A DNA stretch of 64,000 bases, from contig NZ_BSTD01000001.1 of assembly GCF_030269325.1 (NCBI RefSeq), forward strand, positions 2,000,681 through 2,064,680. The letters run 5' to 3'. The stretch is from Amycolatopsis sp. NBRC 101858 (GTDB taxonomy: Bacteria; Actinomycetota; Actinomycetes; Mycobacteriales; Pseudonocardiaceae). This document shows positions 15,694 to 23,895 of this stretch, one piece after another (within the stretch, counting starts at the first letter, position 1; each line of letters begins with the position of its first letter). Both the position numbers and the translations under genes were made by a program. A model generated the notes under the pieces. That model searched no databases. It was not told the origin of the DNA and was given only the letters and a program-made list of their open reading frames with translations.

Positions 15694-17394
15694 CTATCGG
15701 CCCGGGATGAGCCGTCCTTCGACAAGTCCCGCGAAGCCTAGCCGGACCAGCTCACGGCCCGTTTCCGCCGTCTCGCGCAGGACCGCGTCGAACTCGGCGA
15801 GCCGCCGGAAGACCTGGCCGTATTCCCGCTGAACGGTGATCGAGCACCGCGGAATCCGCACGCGCCGTCCGTCGATGCGCGTCGACGCGGACGCGGCGGG
15901 CAGGTCGGCCGCGCGCAGGCAGCCGGCCAGGAAGTCCGCGTCCAGCCGGTCCGGGTCGACGCGGTACACGGTGAGCCCCGGCCCGACCGGCTCCGACGGT
16001 CCACTGTGGACGTACGCGATCCCGGTGACGGACGCGACGACGTCGCCCGTTTCGGCGCTCGGGTGCTCGGCGTCGGTGCGGGCCGCGTGCTTGACCTCGA
16101 CGACCCCGGCCTTGACCAGCTCGCCGATCGTGGTGAACGCCGCTTCGGTGTCGGCGGCTTCCAGCGGCGGCAGCCGCGGCGCCAGTTCGGCGAACCGGCC
16201 CCGCACGACCTGGAACGCCTGGCCGAGGTCCTCGTCCCGGCCGCGACGCCGGGCCGGGGTGAGGTCGACGTCGTCGTCGAGCAGGTCGATGATCCGGACG
16301 CCGGATTCGGGGTGCTCGCGGAAGTCCTGCCACATCTCGTCCACTGTGGACAAGTCCTCGCCCGCCTCAGCCAGCAGCACGGTGGACGGCGGCCGCTGCC
16401 CCGGCACCGGCCGCCGCAGCAGCCAGAGGTCGGGACCGGCCGCCGTCAGCGTGACGACCGCGCGGACCGCGCCCGCGCGCAGCAGGTTGCCGCGGATGCG
16501 CTTCCCGCTGCGCCGCCCGGCCGCCGCGCCCGGCATCAGGATCGCCACCGCACCACCGGGTTCGACGTGGGCGAGGCAGTGCTGCACCCACGCGAGCTCG
16601 GGCTCGCCGCGCGGTGGCAGGCCGTACTCCCAGCGCGCGTCGCCGACGAGCTCATCGTGTCCCCAGGCCCGTTCGTTGAACGGCGGGTCGCACAGCACGG
16701 CTTCGGCAGCCCGGCCGGCGAAGGCGTCTTCGCGCAGCGCGTCGACCGCGTAGACCTCGGCCTCGATGCCGCGCAGCCGCAGCCGCAACGTCGCGATCGA
16801 GGCCGTCATCGGGTCACTGTCCTGGCCCAGCACGGTTTTCGCGCCGCTCGCCAGCGCGAGCGCGCCGAAGCCGCACGCGGGGTCGAGGATCGTCGAAACC
16901 GGGCCGGTGAGCCGGGCCATCAGCTCGGCGACCGGCTCCGGCGTGGCCGACAGCCGCCGCGAATGCGCCTCGAAGTACCGGCGGCACAACAGTTCGAACG
17001 ACTCCAGCGGCCCGGCGCGGTGCGTCATCTCGCTGAGCAGGGTGAGCAGCTCGGGGTCGTCGAGCTTGCTGTCGAAGGTGTCGAGGACCCCGGCCTGGAA
17101 GGCGAAGAAGACACCCGCGCGGCTCACGCGCTCGGCGAGGTCGAGGTCGTCGCCCAGGGCGCGCAGGCGCTGCCACGCGCGTTCGCCCGCGGACAGCTCG
17201 AACTTCTTGCCCCGGGCGCGGAACCAGCCGGCGACGGCGGACAGGCCGAACAACGGGCTGGACGCCGTGCCGCCGACGGGCGGCGGGAAGTCCGGGTAGC
17301 GACGGCGCCAGTTGCTCACCGCGGCCCGGCCGACCCCGGCGAGCCGCGCGATGTCGGCCGCGCTGACCGTGGCGTCGTCGTCCATGGCGGGCAC
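15694..17394 (-). CDS. N6-adenine DNA methylase with N-terminal HTH and HsdS-like tail
   Basis: The protein has up to 566 residues. An N-terminal helix-turn-helix (about 9-35: SAADIARLAGVGRAAVSNWRR) precedes a helical segment. A class I N6-methylase domain follows, with DPACGFG (171-177, SAM site) and DPPF (236-239, catalytic, in place of the commoner NPPF/NPPY). The last 150 residues read like a half HsdS target-recognition unit (FTTIGELV ... GDVVASVTG ... VYRVDPDRLDADFL ... RIPRCSITVQREY). It may be a single-chain methylase without a restriction partner; no nuclease or HsdR lies nearby. Start codons GTG 17394 and ATG 17385 are both possible. It is in an operon with the kinase. Confidence 0.85.
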   Translation of the reverse strand: MPAMDDDATVSAADIARLAGVGRAAVSNWRRRYPDFPPPVGGTASSPLFGLSAVAGWFRARGKKFELSAGERAWQRLRALGDDLDLAERVSRAGVFFAFQAGVLDTFDSKLDDPELLTLLSEMTHRAGPLESFELLCRRYFEAHSRRLSATPEPVAELMARLTGPVSTILDPACGFGALALASGAKTVLGQDSDPMTASIATLRLRLRGIEAEVYAVDALREDAFAGRAAEAVLCDPPFNERAWGHDELVGDARWEYGLPPRGEPELAWVQHCLAHVEPGGAVAILMPGAAAGRRSGKRIRGNLLRAGAVRAVVTLTAAGPDLWLLRRPVPGQRPPSTVLLAEAGEDLSTVDEMWQDFREHPESGVRIIDLLDDDVDLTPARRRGRDEDLGQAFQVVRGRFAELAPRLPPLEAADTEAAFTTIGELVKAGVVEVKHAARTDAEHPSAETGDVVASVTGIAYVHSGPSEPVGPGLTVYRVDPDRLDADFLAGCLRAADLPAASASTRIDGRRVRIPRCSITVQREYGQVFRRLAEFDAVLRETAETGRELVRLGFAGLVEGRLIPGR

Positions 17395-17462
17395 TCTATC
17401 GGAGAGTGCTCCATTCAGCTGAGTTGCTTGTGAACTCAGTCAACCAATGCTTTCATGGGGGC

Positions 17463-18218
17463 ATGACACACGATCGGTACGTCCTGCGGTACGCCGCGGG
17501 GTCGGACGTCGGCAAGCGACGCCAGGTCAACGAGGACTCGCTGTACGCGAGTTCCCGCCTGCTCGCCGTCGCCGACGGCATCGGCGGCCAGCCGCACGGC
17601 GAAGTCGCCAGCGCGACCGCGGTCGACGTGCTGCGCGAGCTCGACGTCGACCTCCGGCGGGTGGACCTCACGGGCGTCGATCTGGCGGCAACCCTGGCCG
17701 GCGTGGTCAAGTCGATCGACCAGCGACTGACGGAGGTCGCTTCGAACGAGCCGGCGACCGTGGGCATGGGCACGACGCTGACGGCACTGATGTTCGACGG
17801 CGTCGAGTTCGCGGCGGCCCACGTCGGCGACTCCCGCGGGTACCTGCTGCGCGAAGGCGGCCTGCGGCGGCTGACCCGCGACCACACGCTCGTGCAGGCC
17901 CTGGTCGAGGACGGCCGGGTCGCGGCCGAGGACGCGGACTCGCACCCGCGGCGTTCGCTGCTGATGAAGGCCCTGCAGACGACGGGCTCCAGCGACCCCG
18001 ACATCTGGACGTTCAAGGCGAAGCCGGGCGACCGCTACCTGCTCTGCTCGGACGGCCTGAGCGGCCCGGTGACCGAGGCGACCATGCGCGACGTCCTGGC
18101 GGCGATCAAGGAGCCGGCCGACGTGATCCCGGAGCTGATCCGCCTGGCCAACGAAGGCGGCGGCCCGGACAACATCACGTGCGTGGTGGCCGACATCGTG
18201 CCGGCCCCCGGCAGCTGA
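17463..18218 (+). CDS. PP2C-family Ser/Thr phosphatase
   Basis: This 251-residue soluble PPM phosphatase removes phosphate from Ser/Thr residues using two metal ions. The metal ligands lie in the family motifs: RRQVNEDS, VADGIGG (Asp38), HVGDSRGY, CSDGLSG and GGGPDNIT. The length equals the bare catalytic domain, so there is no sensor domain. It is divergent from the methylase-kinase operon, with about 70 bp between starts, and ends about 45 bp before tRNA-Ser. Start ATG 17463 is chosen because upstream in-frame codons lie outside the conserved fold. Confidence 0.94.
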   Translation: MTHDRYVLRYAAGSDVGKRRQVNEDSLYASSRLLAVADGIGGQPHGEVASATAVDVLRELDVDLRRVDLTGVDLAATLAGVVKSIDQRLTEVASNEPATVGMGTTLTALMFDGVEFAAAHVGDSRGYLLREGGLRRLTRDHTLVQALVEDGRVAAEDADSHPRRSLLMKALQTTGSSDPDIWTFKAKPGDRYLLCSDGLSGPVTEATMRDVLAAIKEPADVIPELIRLANEGGGPDNITCVVADIVPAPGS

Positions 18219-18262
18219 CCCACCTTCGAGTCCCGGGACACCCATCCGGTATCGTCTCCCGC

Positions 18263-18347
18263 GGAGGATTGGCCGAGCGGCCTAAGGCGCACGCTTGGAA
18301 AGCGTGTTGGGTTCACGCCCTCGCAGGTTCGAATCCTGTATCCTCCG
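18263..18347 (+). tRNA. tRNA-Ser (anticodon GGA)
   Basis: This is an 85-nt class II tRNA. The acceptor stem GGAGGAT pairs with ATCCTCC, with discriminator G. The anticodon loop CTTGGAAAG contains GGA (reads UCC/UCU), a long variable arm follows, and the T arm is CAGGTTCGAATCCTG. CCA is not encoded. Downstream DNA becomes gene-poor, so this 3' end is a candidate integration site, but no duplicate of it was found. Confidence 0.97.
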
Positions 18348-18362
18348 CCGTTTGATCAGGCA

Positions 18363-18399
18363 AAACGCCGGGTGCCCCGCTTCGGGACACCCGGCGTTT
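18363..18399 (+). terminator. tRNA-Ser terminator hairpin
   Basis: The stem AAACGCCGGGTG pairs with CACCCGGCGTTT, with a further inner CCCG/CGGG pairing, ending in TTT. It lies 15 bp after the tRNA. Confidence 0.85.
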
Positions 18400-19270
18400 C
18401 CGTCTTAGTCTCAGTTCCAGTCTCATTTGCCACATGAGGCCGTCATCCCGGCGGAGCACCACTCAGCTCCGAGCTTGACGCCACATAGCCCGGCCGAGTG
18501 TCCACATGTGACACAGCGTGAACTGCGCCGATGCCTTGTTCATGCAAGCCTGCAGTATTTCGGGGCGTGCAGTCACACCCGGGAACCGATGGTCGGCACA
18601 GTAGATCGGGAACGCTGGAACGCAACCAAGCGTTGTATGAGCCGAGCAGTGTTGGGCCTTCGACAAAAGGGCATTGCGAGCGGTTTTATGATCACTTCGC
18701 AGGTAAGGCAAGCATCACCAGCCGTATTCGCAAGTGGTCCGATCGTGGCGTCCAGCAGCAAGCAGATGACTTCGAGTGACAGTTCGATGCCGAAGCTTCA
18801 CGGTTGCGTTGGATGTCCTTGACCAGCAGTGATAGTAGGATGCATGTGCACATGCACTCGCAACACAGAAGACGAGGAGGGCGGATTCGCCACGAAGGGC
18901 AACCAGGGAAGCGACTGCCGAGTAAGTCTTCCTTCTCGCCAAGAAATATGCTAAATGGGTCAGACGACAGATGAGCCCTGGACTGCGGCGACACGGAAAA
19001 ATCTCGCTCACTAGCCCCTCCTGAGTGAAATCCCACCGAGAAAGATCAATTTATCTCGTCTCGACCACGGCTTTTGAAGCCGCAAACCCACTACCTGGCG
19101 TTAATGTGGCGCACATCACAGTCTTAGAGTTAGGGTGAAGCGAGGATCATTACGTACCGTCGCTACTCGCATCGAGAGGGAGGCCTCGTTCGGGTGTCCA
19201 CCCCGACCGCAATGTTCACCGCCACTCGACGGCGGTGACGGGCTAGGCTCTCCCTGGGCCATAGCCCGAA

Positions 19271-19318
19271 ATCGAGAAGGCCGGACTCCGCTGGAGCCCG
19301 GCCTTGGTACCTCTCGAT
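19271..19318 (+). other. Nested stem-loop, possible structured RNA
   Basis: The outer stem ATCGAGA/TCTCGAT encloses an inner stem AAGGCCGG/CCGGCCTT and a CTCC/GGAG tip. The double-nested layout is more elaborate than a simple terminator. Transcription is not shown. Confidence 0.45.
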
Positions 19319-19376
19319 GCATGACTGTTCGAGCGCTGCCGGCGTCTCGGACGGTATGCCCGACTGCTGTTGCTCC

Positions 19377-19430
19377 CCTGACAGCCGTCAGGCATGAGCC
19401 CGGTTCCCAGTTGCCCCTGGGACCGGGCTC
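19377..19430 (+). terminator. Two adjacent stem-loops, terminator-like
   Basis: CCTGAC-AGCC-GTCAGG (19377-19392) is followed by GAGCCCGGTTCCCAG pairing with CTGGGACCGGGCTC (19396-19430, one bulge). What transcript they would end is unknown. Confidence 0.5.
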
Positions 19431-19659
19431 CCTGCCGTTCGGCTTAGACCTAGCAGAGTCGCAGCCCTAACCGTCGTTGTTACACGCACCTTTACTCCCT
19501 CCGGGTGAAGAAGGAGCGCGGTCACTGTAGACAGAAAGTCGTCGAGAAACCAAGCAACGGAAGTCAGGTCAGGACCTAGGTCCCACCGATTCCGCGAGAC
19601 CTGCCGCGTCGGCCGAATCCGGGCGCAACCTCGCGGAACGCGCCGACCGCACGGAAAGT

Positions 19660-19703
19660 CGCCCTTCCTCTTCCGGTACGAGCGTACCGGAAGAGGAAGG
19701 GCG
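19660..19703. repeat. 20-bp perfect inverted repeat (hairpin)
   Basis: CGCCCTTCCTCTTCCGGTAC is followed by GAGC and its exact complement. The purine/pyrimidine-skewed arms are unusual for this genome. A T-rich stretch (GGTTTTTG) follows about 20 bp to the right, so it could end rightward transcription. Confidence 0.75.
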
Positions 19704-19793
19704 GACGTGTTCATTCTTGTCTGGTTTTTGTCCTATCCGGTGTCGAGATCCCGATGCGTGGGACACCCGATCGGCCGCATGCGGGCCACGAAG

Positions 19794-19833
19794 AAGGCCC
19801 TGGAGTTCTCCGGACGGAGAACTCCAGGGCCTT
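19794..19833 (-). terminator. 18-bp perfect hairpin after the small membrane gene
   Basis: AAGGCCCTGGAGTTCTCC and its exact complement enclose a 4-base loop. It begins 18 bp beyond the stop codon of the minus-strand gene at 19851 and fits an intrinsic terminator for it. Confidence 0.8.
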
Positions 19834-19850
19834 GTGGCAGCAGGACAGCC

Positions 19851-20222
19851 TCAGCCCGGCTTTCCGCCACGCCGGCGGAGCAAGCTCAAGGACAGGCCCG
19901 CAGTGCCCACCATCGCAAGCCCACCGAATGTGCCCGTCATCCATCCGGGCGCATCGGCCATCAGGCACAACCAGCCCCCAGTGAGGCCTGCGACACAACT
20001 GGCGAACACGACGATGAGGATCAGAAGACCGACGTTGCGGTCCGACCCCTTGGCGGACAGCCTCACCGTCGCACCCTTGGGGCCGACCATGAAAGCCGAC
20101 TCCAGCTCCATCTGCTGCAGGTCCATGAGCGCGTTCGCGTTGCCGCTGGGGTAGTCCGGCTCCTCCTGGGTCAGGTCGCCGACCCGCTCCCCCGATGCTG
20201 CCGCCTTCTTCTTCTCCTTCAT
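19851..20222 (-). CDS. Small membrane protein, unknown function
   Basis: The protein has 123 residues, starting MKEKKKAAASGERVGDL. A charged N-terminal half (about 1-70) contains a short helical segment ANALMDLQQMELESAF. Two hydrophobic helices follow (about 75-97 and 100-118) and a basic tail (RRRGGKPG). Start ATG 20222 is chosen because codon usage typical of the genome begins here; the frame extends further upstream without coding character. It is followed by an 18-bp hairpin. I do not recognise a family. It lies alone in the gene-poor island. Confidence 0.65.
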   Translation of the reverse strand: MKEKKKAAASGERVGDLTQEEPDYPSGNANALMDLQQMELESAFMVGPKGATVRLSAKGSDRNVGLLILIVVFASCVAGLTGGWLCLMADAPGWMTGTFGGLAMVGTAGLSLSLLRRRGGKPG

Positions 20223-20724
20223 CGAGGAGCCCCTCTCGGTCACCCGTGCTGACTGGCCGGCGCAGGCCAGGTCTCTCGCGGGCCAGTCTATACCCGTATG
20301 AATGAAAGCTGTACGCAATGTGCTGACATGACTGATTGAAAGTCGCTTCATGTAAAGCTCACGTATGTGCATCAGTGGGCACCCCGTATTGACAAGGTGG
20401 TACTGTTGAGCGCACAGTAGACGCACTGCTGAAGAGACCAGACAGGCAGGTGAGCCGAATGTGATCACCTAGTATCAGATGCAGCTTCGCGAGGTGAAGT
20501 CGTGTCACCTCGCGTACCGTCGTCGTTTCGGAAGCGGGTAAACAAACCCACGACCCGTTCAGACGGACAAACAGAATATGTAGCTCGCGTGCGCGAGCCA
20601 CGAGGCGACTGGTCAGCTGCGAAGGCGGCGAGGCCTGATTTTCTGTGTCTGGAGCTTGGTGACCGGAAGGGCAAATCCGGGAATCCAAGTGGGTGTGGTG
20701 GGGAATCATCAGGGGAAGGTAGTA
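20223..20724. other. Intergenic region between divergent genes
   Basis: About 500 bp between the small membrane gene (leftward) and the ribbon-helix-helix-like gene (rightward). I see no coding sequence. It contains TTGACA at 20385-20390 without a convincing -10 box, and a 10-bp inverted repeat at 20488-20514. Confidence 0.5.
20488..20514. promoter_or_regulatory. Inverted repeat, candidate operator or attenuator
   Basis: CGCGAGGTGA and TCACCTCGCG form perfect 10-bp arms around a 7-bp spacer, about 210 bp upstream of the ribbon-helix-helix-like gene. It could be a binding site for that protein, or a stem in its long leader. Confidence 0.45.
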
Positions 20725-20997
20725 ATGATGGCGTCCAAGAGTTCTGGACCCCTGGCCGACCAGAAGACCGGTACCGGCAGCGGCAACGGCGCGCTGGAGC
20801 GCGTCACTGTCAACCTCACACCTCGAGCCGTGCGGGCACTGCACCAGGCCGTGAGCCTGACCGGCGACTCGAAGACCGACACGATCAACCGGGCCCTTCA
20901 GCTCTATGCCTACCTCGAAGAGGTCATGCAGGCTGACGGGACGGTGTTTGTGAAGACCGCTGACGACCCTGAACTGAAGGTTCTCAAGGTCTTCTGA
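20725..20997 (+). CDS. Ribbon-helix-helix-like small protein
   Basis: The protein has 90 residues. After a flexible Ser/Gly-rich N-terminus, residues around 27-70 read ERVTVNLTPRAVRAL ... SKTDTINRALQLYAYLEE. This matches the beta-strand/helix/helix plan of ribbon-helix-helix DNA-binding proteins (the strand VTVNLT would enter the major groove). The short C-terminal tail DPELKVLKVF is hydrophobic. The start pair ATGATG is preceded by AGGGGAAGG at a good distance. It may regulate its own leader, which carries an inverted repeat. No toxin-like partner is adjacent, so a toxin-antitoxin role is not supported. Confidence 0.75.
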   Translation: MMASKSSGPLADQKTGTGSGNGALERVTVNLTPRAVRALHQAVSLTGDSKTDTINRALQLYAYLEEVMQADGTVFVKTADDPELKVLKVF

Positions 20998-21024
20998 CTG
21001 TCGCCACCGTACGATGGAATCAAG

Positions 21025-21059
21025 GAATGTCCCGGCGCCCGGCAGGTGCCGGGGCATTC
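21025..21059. terminator. Bidirectional terminator between convergent genes
   Basis: GAATGTCCCGGCG pairs with TGCCGGGGCATTC (two G-U pairs) between the ribbon-helix-helix-like gene and the convergent sigma factor gene. Confidence 0.75.
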
Positions 21060-21086
21060 TGCATGAGAAACACCCTCGACTGGACA

Positions 21087-21875
21087 TCAGAACTCCTCCT
21101 CTCGCCGAATCATGCCGCGTAGCCGGGTCAGGGCACGGTGCTGTGTGACACGCACGTTGCCAGGCGAAATGCCGAGCGCTTCGGCGGTTTCGTTGGCTGA
21201 CAGGCCGACCGCGATGCGCAGCGTCAGGATCTCCTGCTGCACCTTGGGCAACGACGTGAGCAACCGGCCGAGGCGAGCACCAAGGTCAAGGTGCAGCGCA
21301 CGGGTTTCCGGCTCGTTGTCGACAGCCGGCTCCGGCAGCTCGGGAACCGGCTCGCAGCGATCGCGCGCGACGGCGCGGTAGGCCTCGGCGACCTTGTTCG
21401 CCGCGATGGCGTGTATGAGGTAGAGGAACGAGCCGCCGCGGTCGTGGTAGCTCGGTAGCGTCTTCAGCACCGCGAGACAGACGTCCTGCGCCACGTCATC
21501 CGCCGACACATAAGACAGATCGTGACCACCCATGCGCGCGCGGCAGTAACGGACGACGATCGGTTCGATCAGCTGGAGCAGACGCTGGGTAGCGGCTGGG
21601 TTGCCCTCACTCGCGTCCTTCACCAGCGGGTCCAGGTCCTCTTTGGTCAGACGCCCGGATGTCCGAGTCAGCGACTTCGGAGTGCGATAGTCACGGACGT
21701 CGCCTGCGGACGGCTCGGGGCACGGCCGGGTACGCCCTGCGCGGTCGAGAACCCGGGTCACGTCGTCAGGGTCCGCTCGTCCGGCCAGCTGCCGCACCCC
21801 CCTGGTGCCGGCCGAAGAGCGATTCACCAGCGTCTCAGCACTGATCGATGGGATCACAGCCGCAGCTTCAGCCAT
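21087..21875 (-). CDS. ECF-type sigma factor, SigD/ShbA-like
   Basis: The protein has up to 262 residues. An unusual basic/proline N-terminal extension of about 80 residues precedes sigma region 2 (about 85-165: IEPIVVRYCRARM, SADDVAQDVCLAVLKTL, FLYLIHAIAANKVAEAYR). Region 4 follows (about 205-258: SLPKVQQEILTLRIAVGLSANETAEALG ... NVRVTQHRALTRLR). Region 2 wording matches the SigD/ShbA group, which in other actinomycetes drives housekeeping or starvation genes. The start overlaps the end of the upstream sigma-like gene by 8 bp, so translation is coupled. The long N-terminus may be partly untranslated if an internal start is used. Confidence 0.85.
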   Translation of the reverse strand: MAEAAAVIPSISAETLVNRSSAGTRGVRQLAGRADPDDVTRVLDRAGRTRPCPEPSAGDVRDYRTPKSLTRTSGRLTKEDLDPLVKDASEGNPAATQRLLQLIEPIVVRYCRARMGGHDLSYVSADDVAQDVCLAVLKTLPSYHDRGGSFLYLIHAIAANKVAEAYRAVARDRCEPVPELPEPAVDNEPETRALHLDLGARLGRLLTSLPKVQQEILTLRIAVGLSANETAEALGISPGNVRVTQHRALTRLRGMIRREEEF

Positions 21876-22743
21876 GTCGTCCTCCTCCGCTCTCTTCCTT
21901 GGTCATCTGCTTGCGGAACTGGCTGATCATCAGCCGTACAGCGCTGGCCGTATAGGTGGTGACCTCAGTGCTGATCAAGTCGGCGATCTCACGGGACTTG
22001 TAGCCGAGCACCGAGTACGTCATGACCAGATCCACGACGTCATGGGGCACCGCATCGCCCTTGAGCACCGTGGCCAGACCGATCCGGCCGAGCGCAACCC
22101 GCTCCGCCGAGAACGTCGAGGCGGCTTCCCAGGCTCGGTCGTCGGAGACGAACAGGTCAAGGTCCGCCCTGCCGCGAAGGGCGATTTGCTTGCGACACAG
22201 GTTGGTGAAGCACAGCACGCACGCACCGATGAAGTAGGTCGACAGTCGAGCTCCTCGGCGGGGATCCCAGTGGTTGGCCTTCACGCCCTTCTCGCGAAAG
22301 AGCTCGACCCCGTCGGCGACGGTGTCGATCGCCAGGGCATTGCGCTCGTCCCGGGTGAACGGCGGCTGCGGCGGCTTGGCTGGCCGCGCCTTCCCGGAAG
22401 CCCGCGCGTAGATCTCACCGCTGACAAGCCAGGCGTTCATGACGCTGAGACCATAGCGAGCCAGGCGGTCGGACAGCTCCGACCAGATCATGCCCTCGAA
22501 CCCCTCCTGCTTCAGCGCGTCCAGCAACGCGATGTCGTGGACCAGCCGCAGGTGCGGATGCTCGTCGGCCGGCCGCAAATCATCCCTGGGAACCTCGCCT
22601 TCGGGCAGCACCAATGCGAACAGGTCATGGAGTGCGAGTCGACGCCCGGAGGTCCCGCCCGTGCCGGAGACAAGGACCTCCCGCAGGCCCGGCGGTGCCG
22701 GCTTTCCCTGCGTGGCGGAGGCCGCAGGTTCCTCATCAGTCAT
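21868..22743 (-). CDS. Divergent sigma-70-like protein
   Basis: The protein has 291 residues. A disordered N-terminus (about 1-45) is followed by a helical region (ALLDALKQEGFEGMIWSELSDRLARYGLSVMNAW). A segment resembling sigma region 2 comes next (WDPRRGARLSTYFIGACV-CFTNLCRK). The C-terminal helix-turn-helix resembles region 4 (VVDLVMTYSVLGYKSREIADLI ... AVRLMISQFRKQM). I recall similar wording in a little-studied group of actinomycete sigma-like proteins; the assignment is by pattern. Start ATG 22743 has GAAGGAA upstream. It is the first gene of a two-gene unit with the SigD/ShbA-like factor and may modulate or partner it. Confidence 0.72.
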   Translation of the reverse strand: MTDEEPAASATQGKPAPPGLREVLVSGTGGTSGRRLALHDLFALVLPEGEVPRDDLRPADEHPHLRLVHDIALLDALKQEGFEGMIWSELSDRLARYGLSVMNAWLVSGEIYARASGKARPAKPPQPPFTRDERNALAIDTVADGVELFREKGVKANHWDPRRGARLSTYFIGACVLCFTNLCRKQIALRGRADLDLFVSDDRAWEAASTFSAERVALGRIGLATVLKGDAVPHDVVDLVMTYSVLGYKSREIADLISTEVTTYTASAVRLMISQFRKQMTKEESGGGRHG

Positions 22744-22821
22744 TTGACAGGTTCCTTCACGGAGAGCCAAGTGCGGTGGCACCGAGGAGACGGCAAGACC
22801 CTCGGCGACCCGGACCACAGC

Positions 22822-22850
22822 CTTATAGGTGGGCCTGAACCAAAAGTGCA
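22822..22850 (-). promoter_or_regulatory. Candidate promoter of the sigma-like gene pair
   Basis: On the minus strand there is a TATAAG -10-like hexamer (complement of 22822-22827), with a weak TGCACT 17 bp upstream. It lies about 79 bp before the ATG at 22743. The -35 match is poor, so this is tentative. Confidence 0.35.
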
Positions 22851-23895
22851 GAAAATTGTTCGCGCCGATGGCTGCACCGGGCCAGGTGCGCTGCCGTCAT
22901 GTCGTCGTTCGCGCGCTCGATCGTCCGCTGTCACATGGTCTTGGACGCAGCACGACCTCGTGCGGATGGCTGTGTAACTCCAACGGCCCAGTGCAAACAA
23001 CGCCCGTGATGACCAAACTGGACAGCCAGCTACGAGCTTGGCCAAAAAATAGACAGTTTCGCGACACCGACCCGATGATCGTTAACCCTGCTCCCGTGGA
23101 GAACTTTGAACGAGTCGAACCCTCCACGCGCAAATTGTTCCCCTATTGCCGAAAGCCGGCGGCCGGAAAAGGAATGTCGCCTCCCCACGCTTCGCCCAAC
23201 TGCCGTGCATACAGTGGTCAGCGTCGGCTTCGGCGGCGCGGCGGGCTTCGTCCCGGAGGACGGCGCTACGGTGATGTCGACGTCATTGCGGCGGCAGTTG
23301 ATGACGCCAATCCGGTCCATTCGCGGACATGGCAGGGCGTTAGATCGCTTGAGCGATCGCCGGGCCGGTAGACCGCGCCCTGCGGCAATGCCTTGGAGGC
23401 AGGCCTTCGCGCTGCATCTCTACCGGCCGGCCCCTCGAGGGGCCCGGACAGCTCACGCACGAGCGCGGTCTTCAGCCGGCCGACCACTGCGGTACGCGGC
23501 TCGGCCGACGGCCGGTCGCGTGGCGAATGGTGGCCCGCACCTCGGTCACGATCAGGTCAACATCGTCGTCGGGCGAGCAGAGGCCCGTCTTCGCGAGGGC
23601 ACCGTGTGGAGAGCCCCGAAGCCGTACTGCAAGGCATTCACCACGGCTACCACCGTGCCGAGATGCAGGTCATCCGCACGAGCACGTGCCCGTGCGGATG
23701 CGGTTGCGGCACTCGTCCGGTTCGTCCCGTGTCCGAAATGTGAAATGTCTTTCGAGCGATTGCGGGACAAATCTGTTCGTCCACAGGGAGTTACGAGTAG
23801 GGCTGAACGCAGCCCGTTGCTCCGGTCGCGCTAGTCTCACCCCAACCCGAGCCCGACGCTTCCAGAAAGGCCAGCAGTGGCACGAAAACCGCTCT

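Larger units (their letters stand above)
18400..19850. other. Gene-poor stretch, no convincing coding sequence
   Basis: About 1.45 kb lacks any reading frame with actinomycete codon bias (third-position G/C) or recognisable motifs. The frames present are short, Cys/Ser/Arg-rich and mutually overlapping. GC is visibly lower than in the flanks. It contains at least four hairpin structures, listed separately. It may be the remnant of inserted DNA behind the tRNA, or may encode untranslated RNAs. I could not recognise integrase or transposase remains on either strand. Confidence 0.6.

Noticed and set aside
18427..19036. Overlapping frames behind tRNA-Ser as an integrase or transposase remnant
   Set aside because: No tyrosine-recombinase (R-H-R-Y), serine-recombinase or DDE motif can be seen in any of the six frames, and codon bias is absent.
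20725..20997. Ribbon-helix-helix-like protein as an antitoxin
   Set aside because: No toxin-sized partner gene lies next to it on either side.
23106..23834. 242-codon plus-strand frame in the gene-poor stretch
   Set aside because: Arg/Ser-rich composition, no ribosome site and no typical third-position bias; overlapping frames on both strands look equally random.
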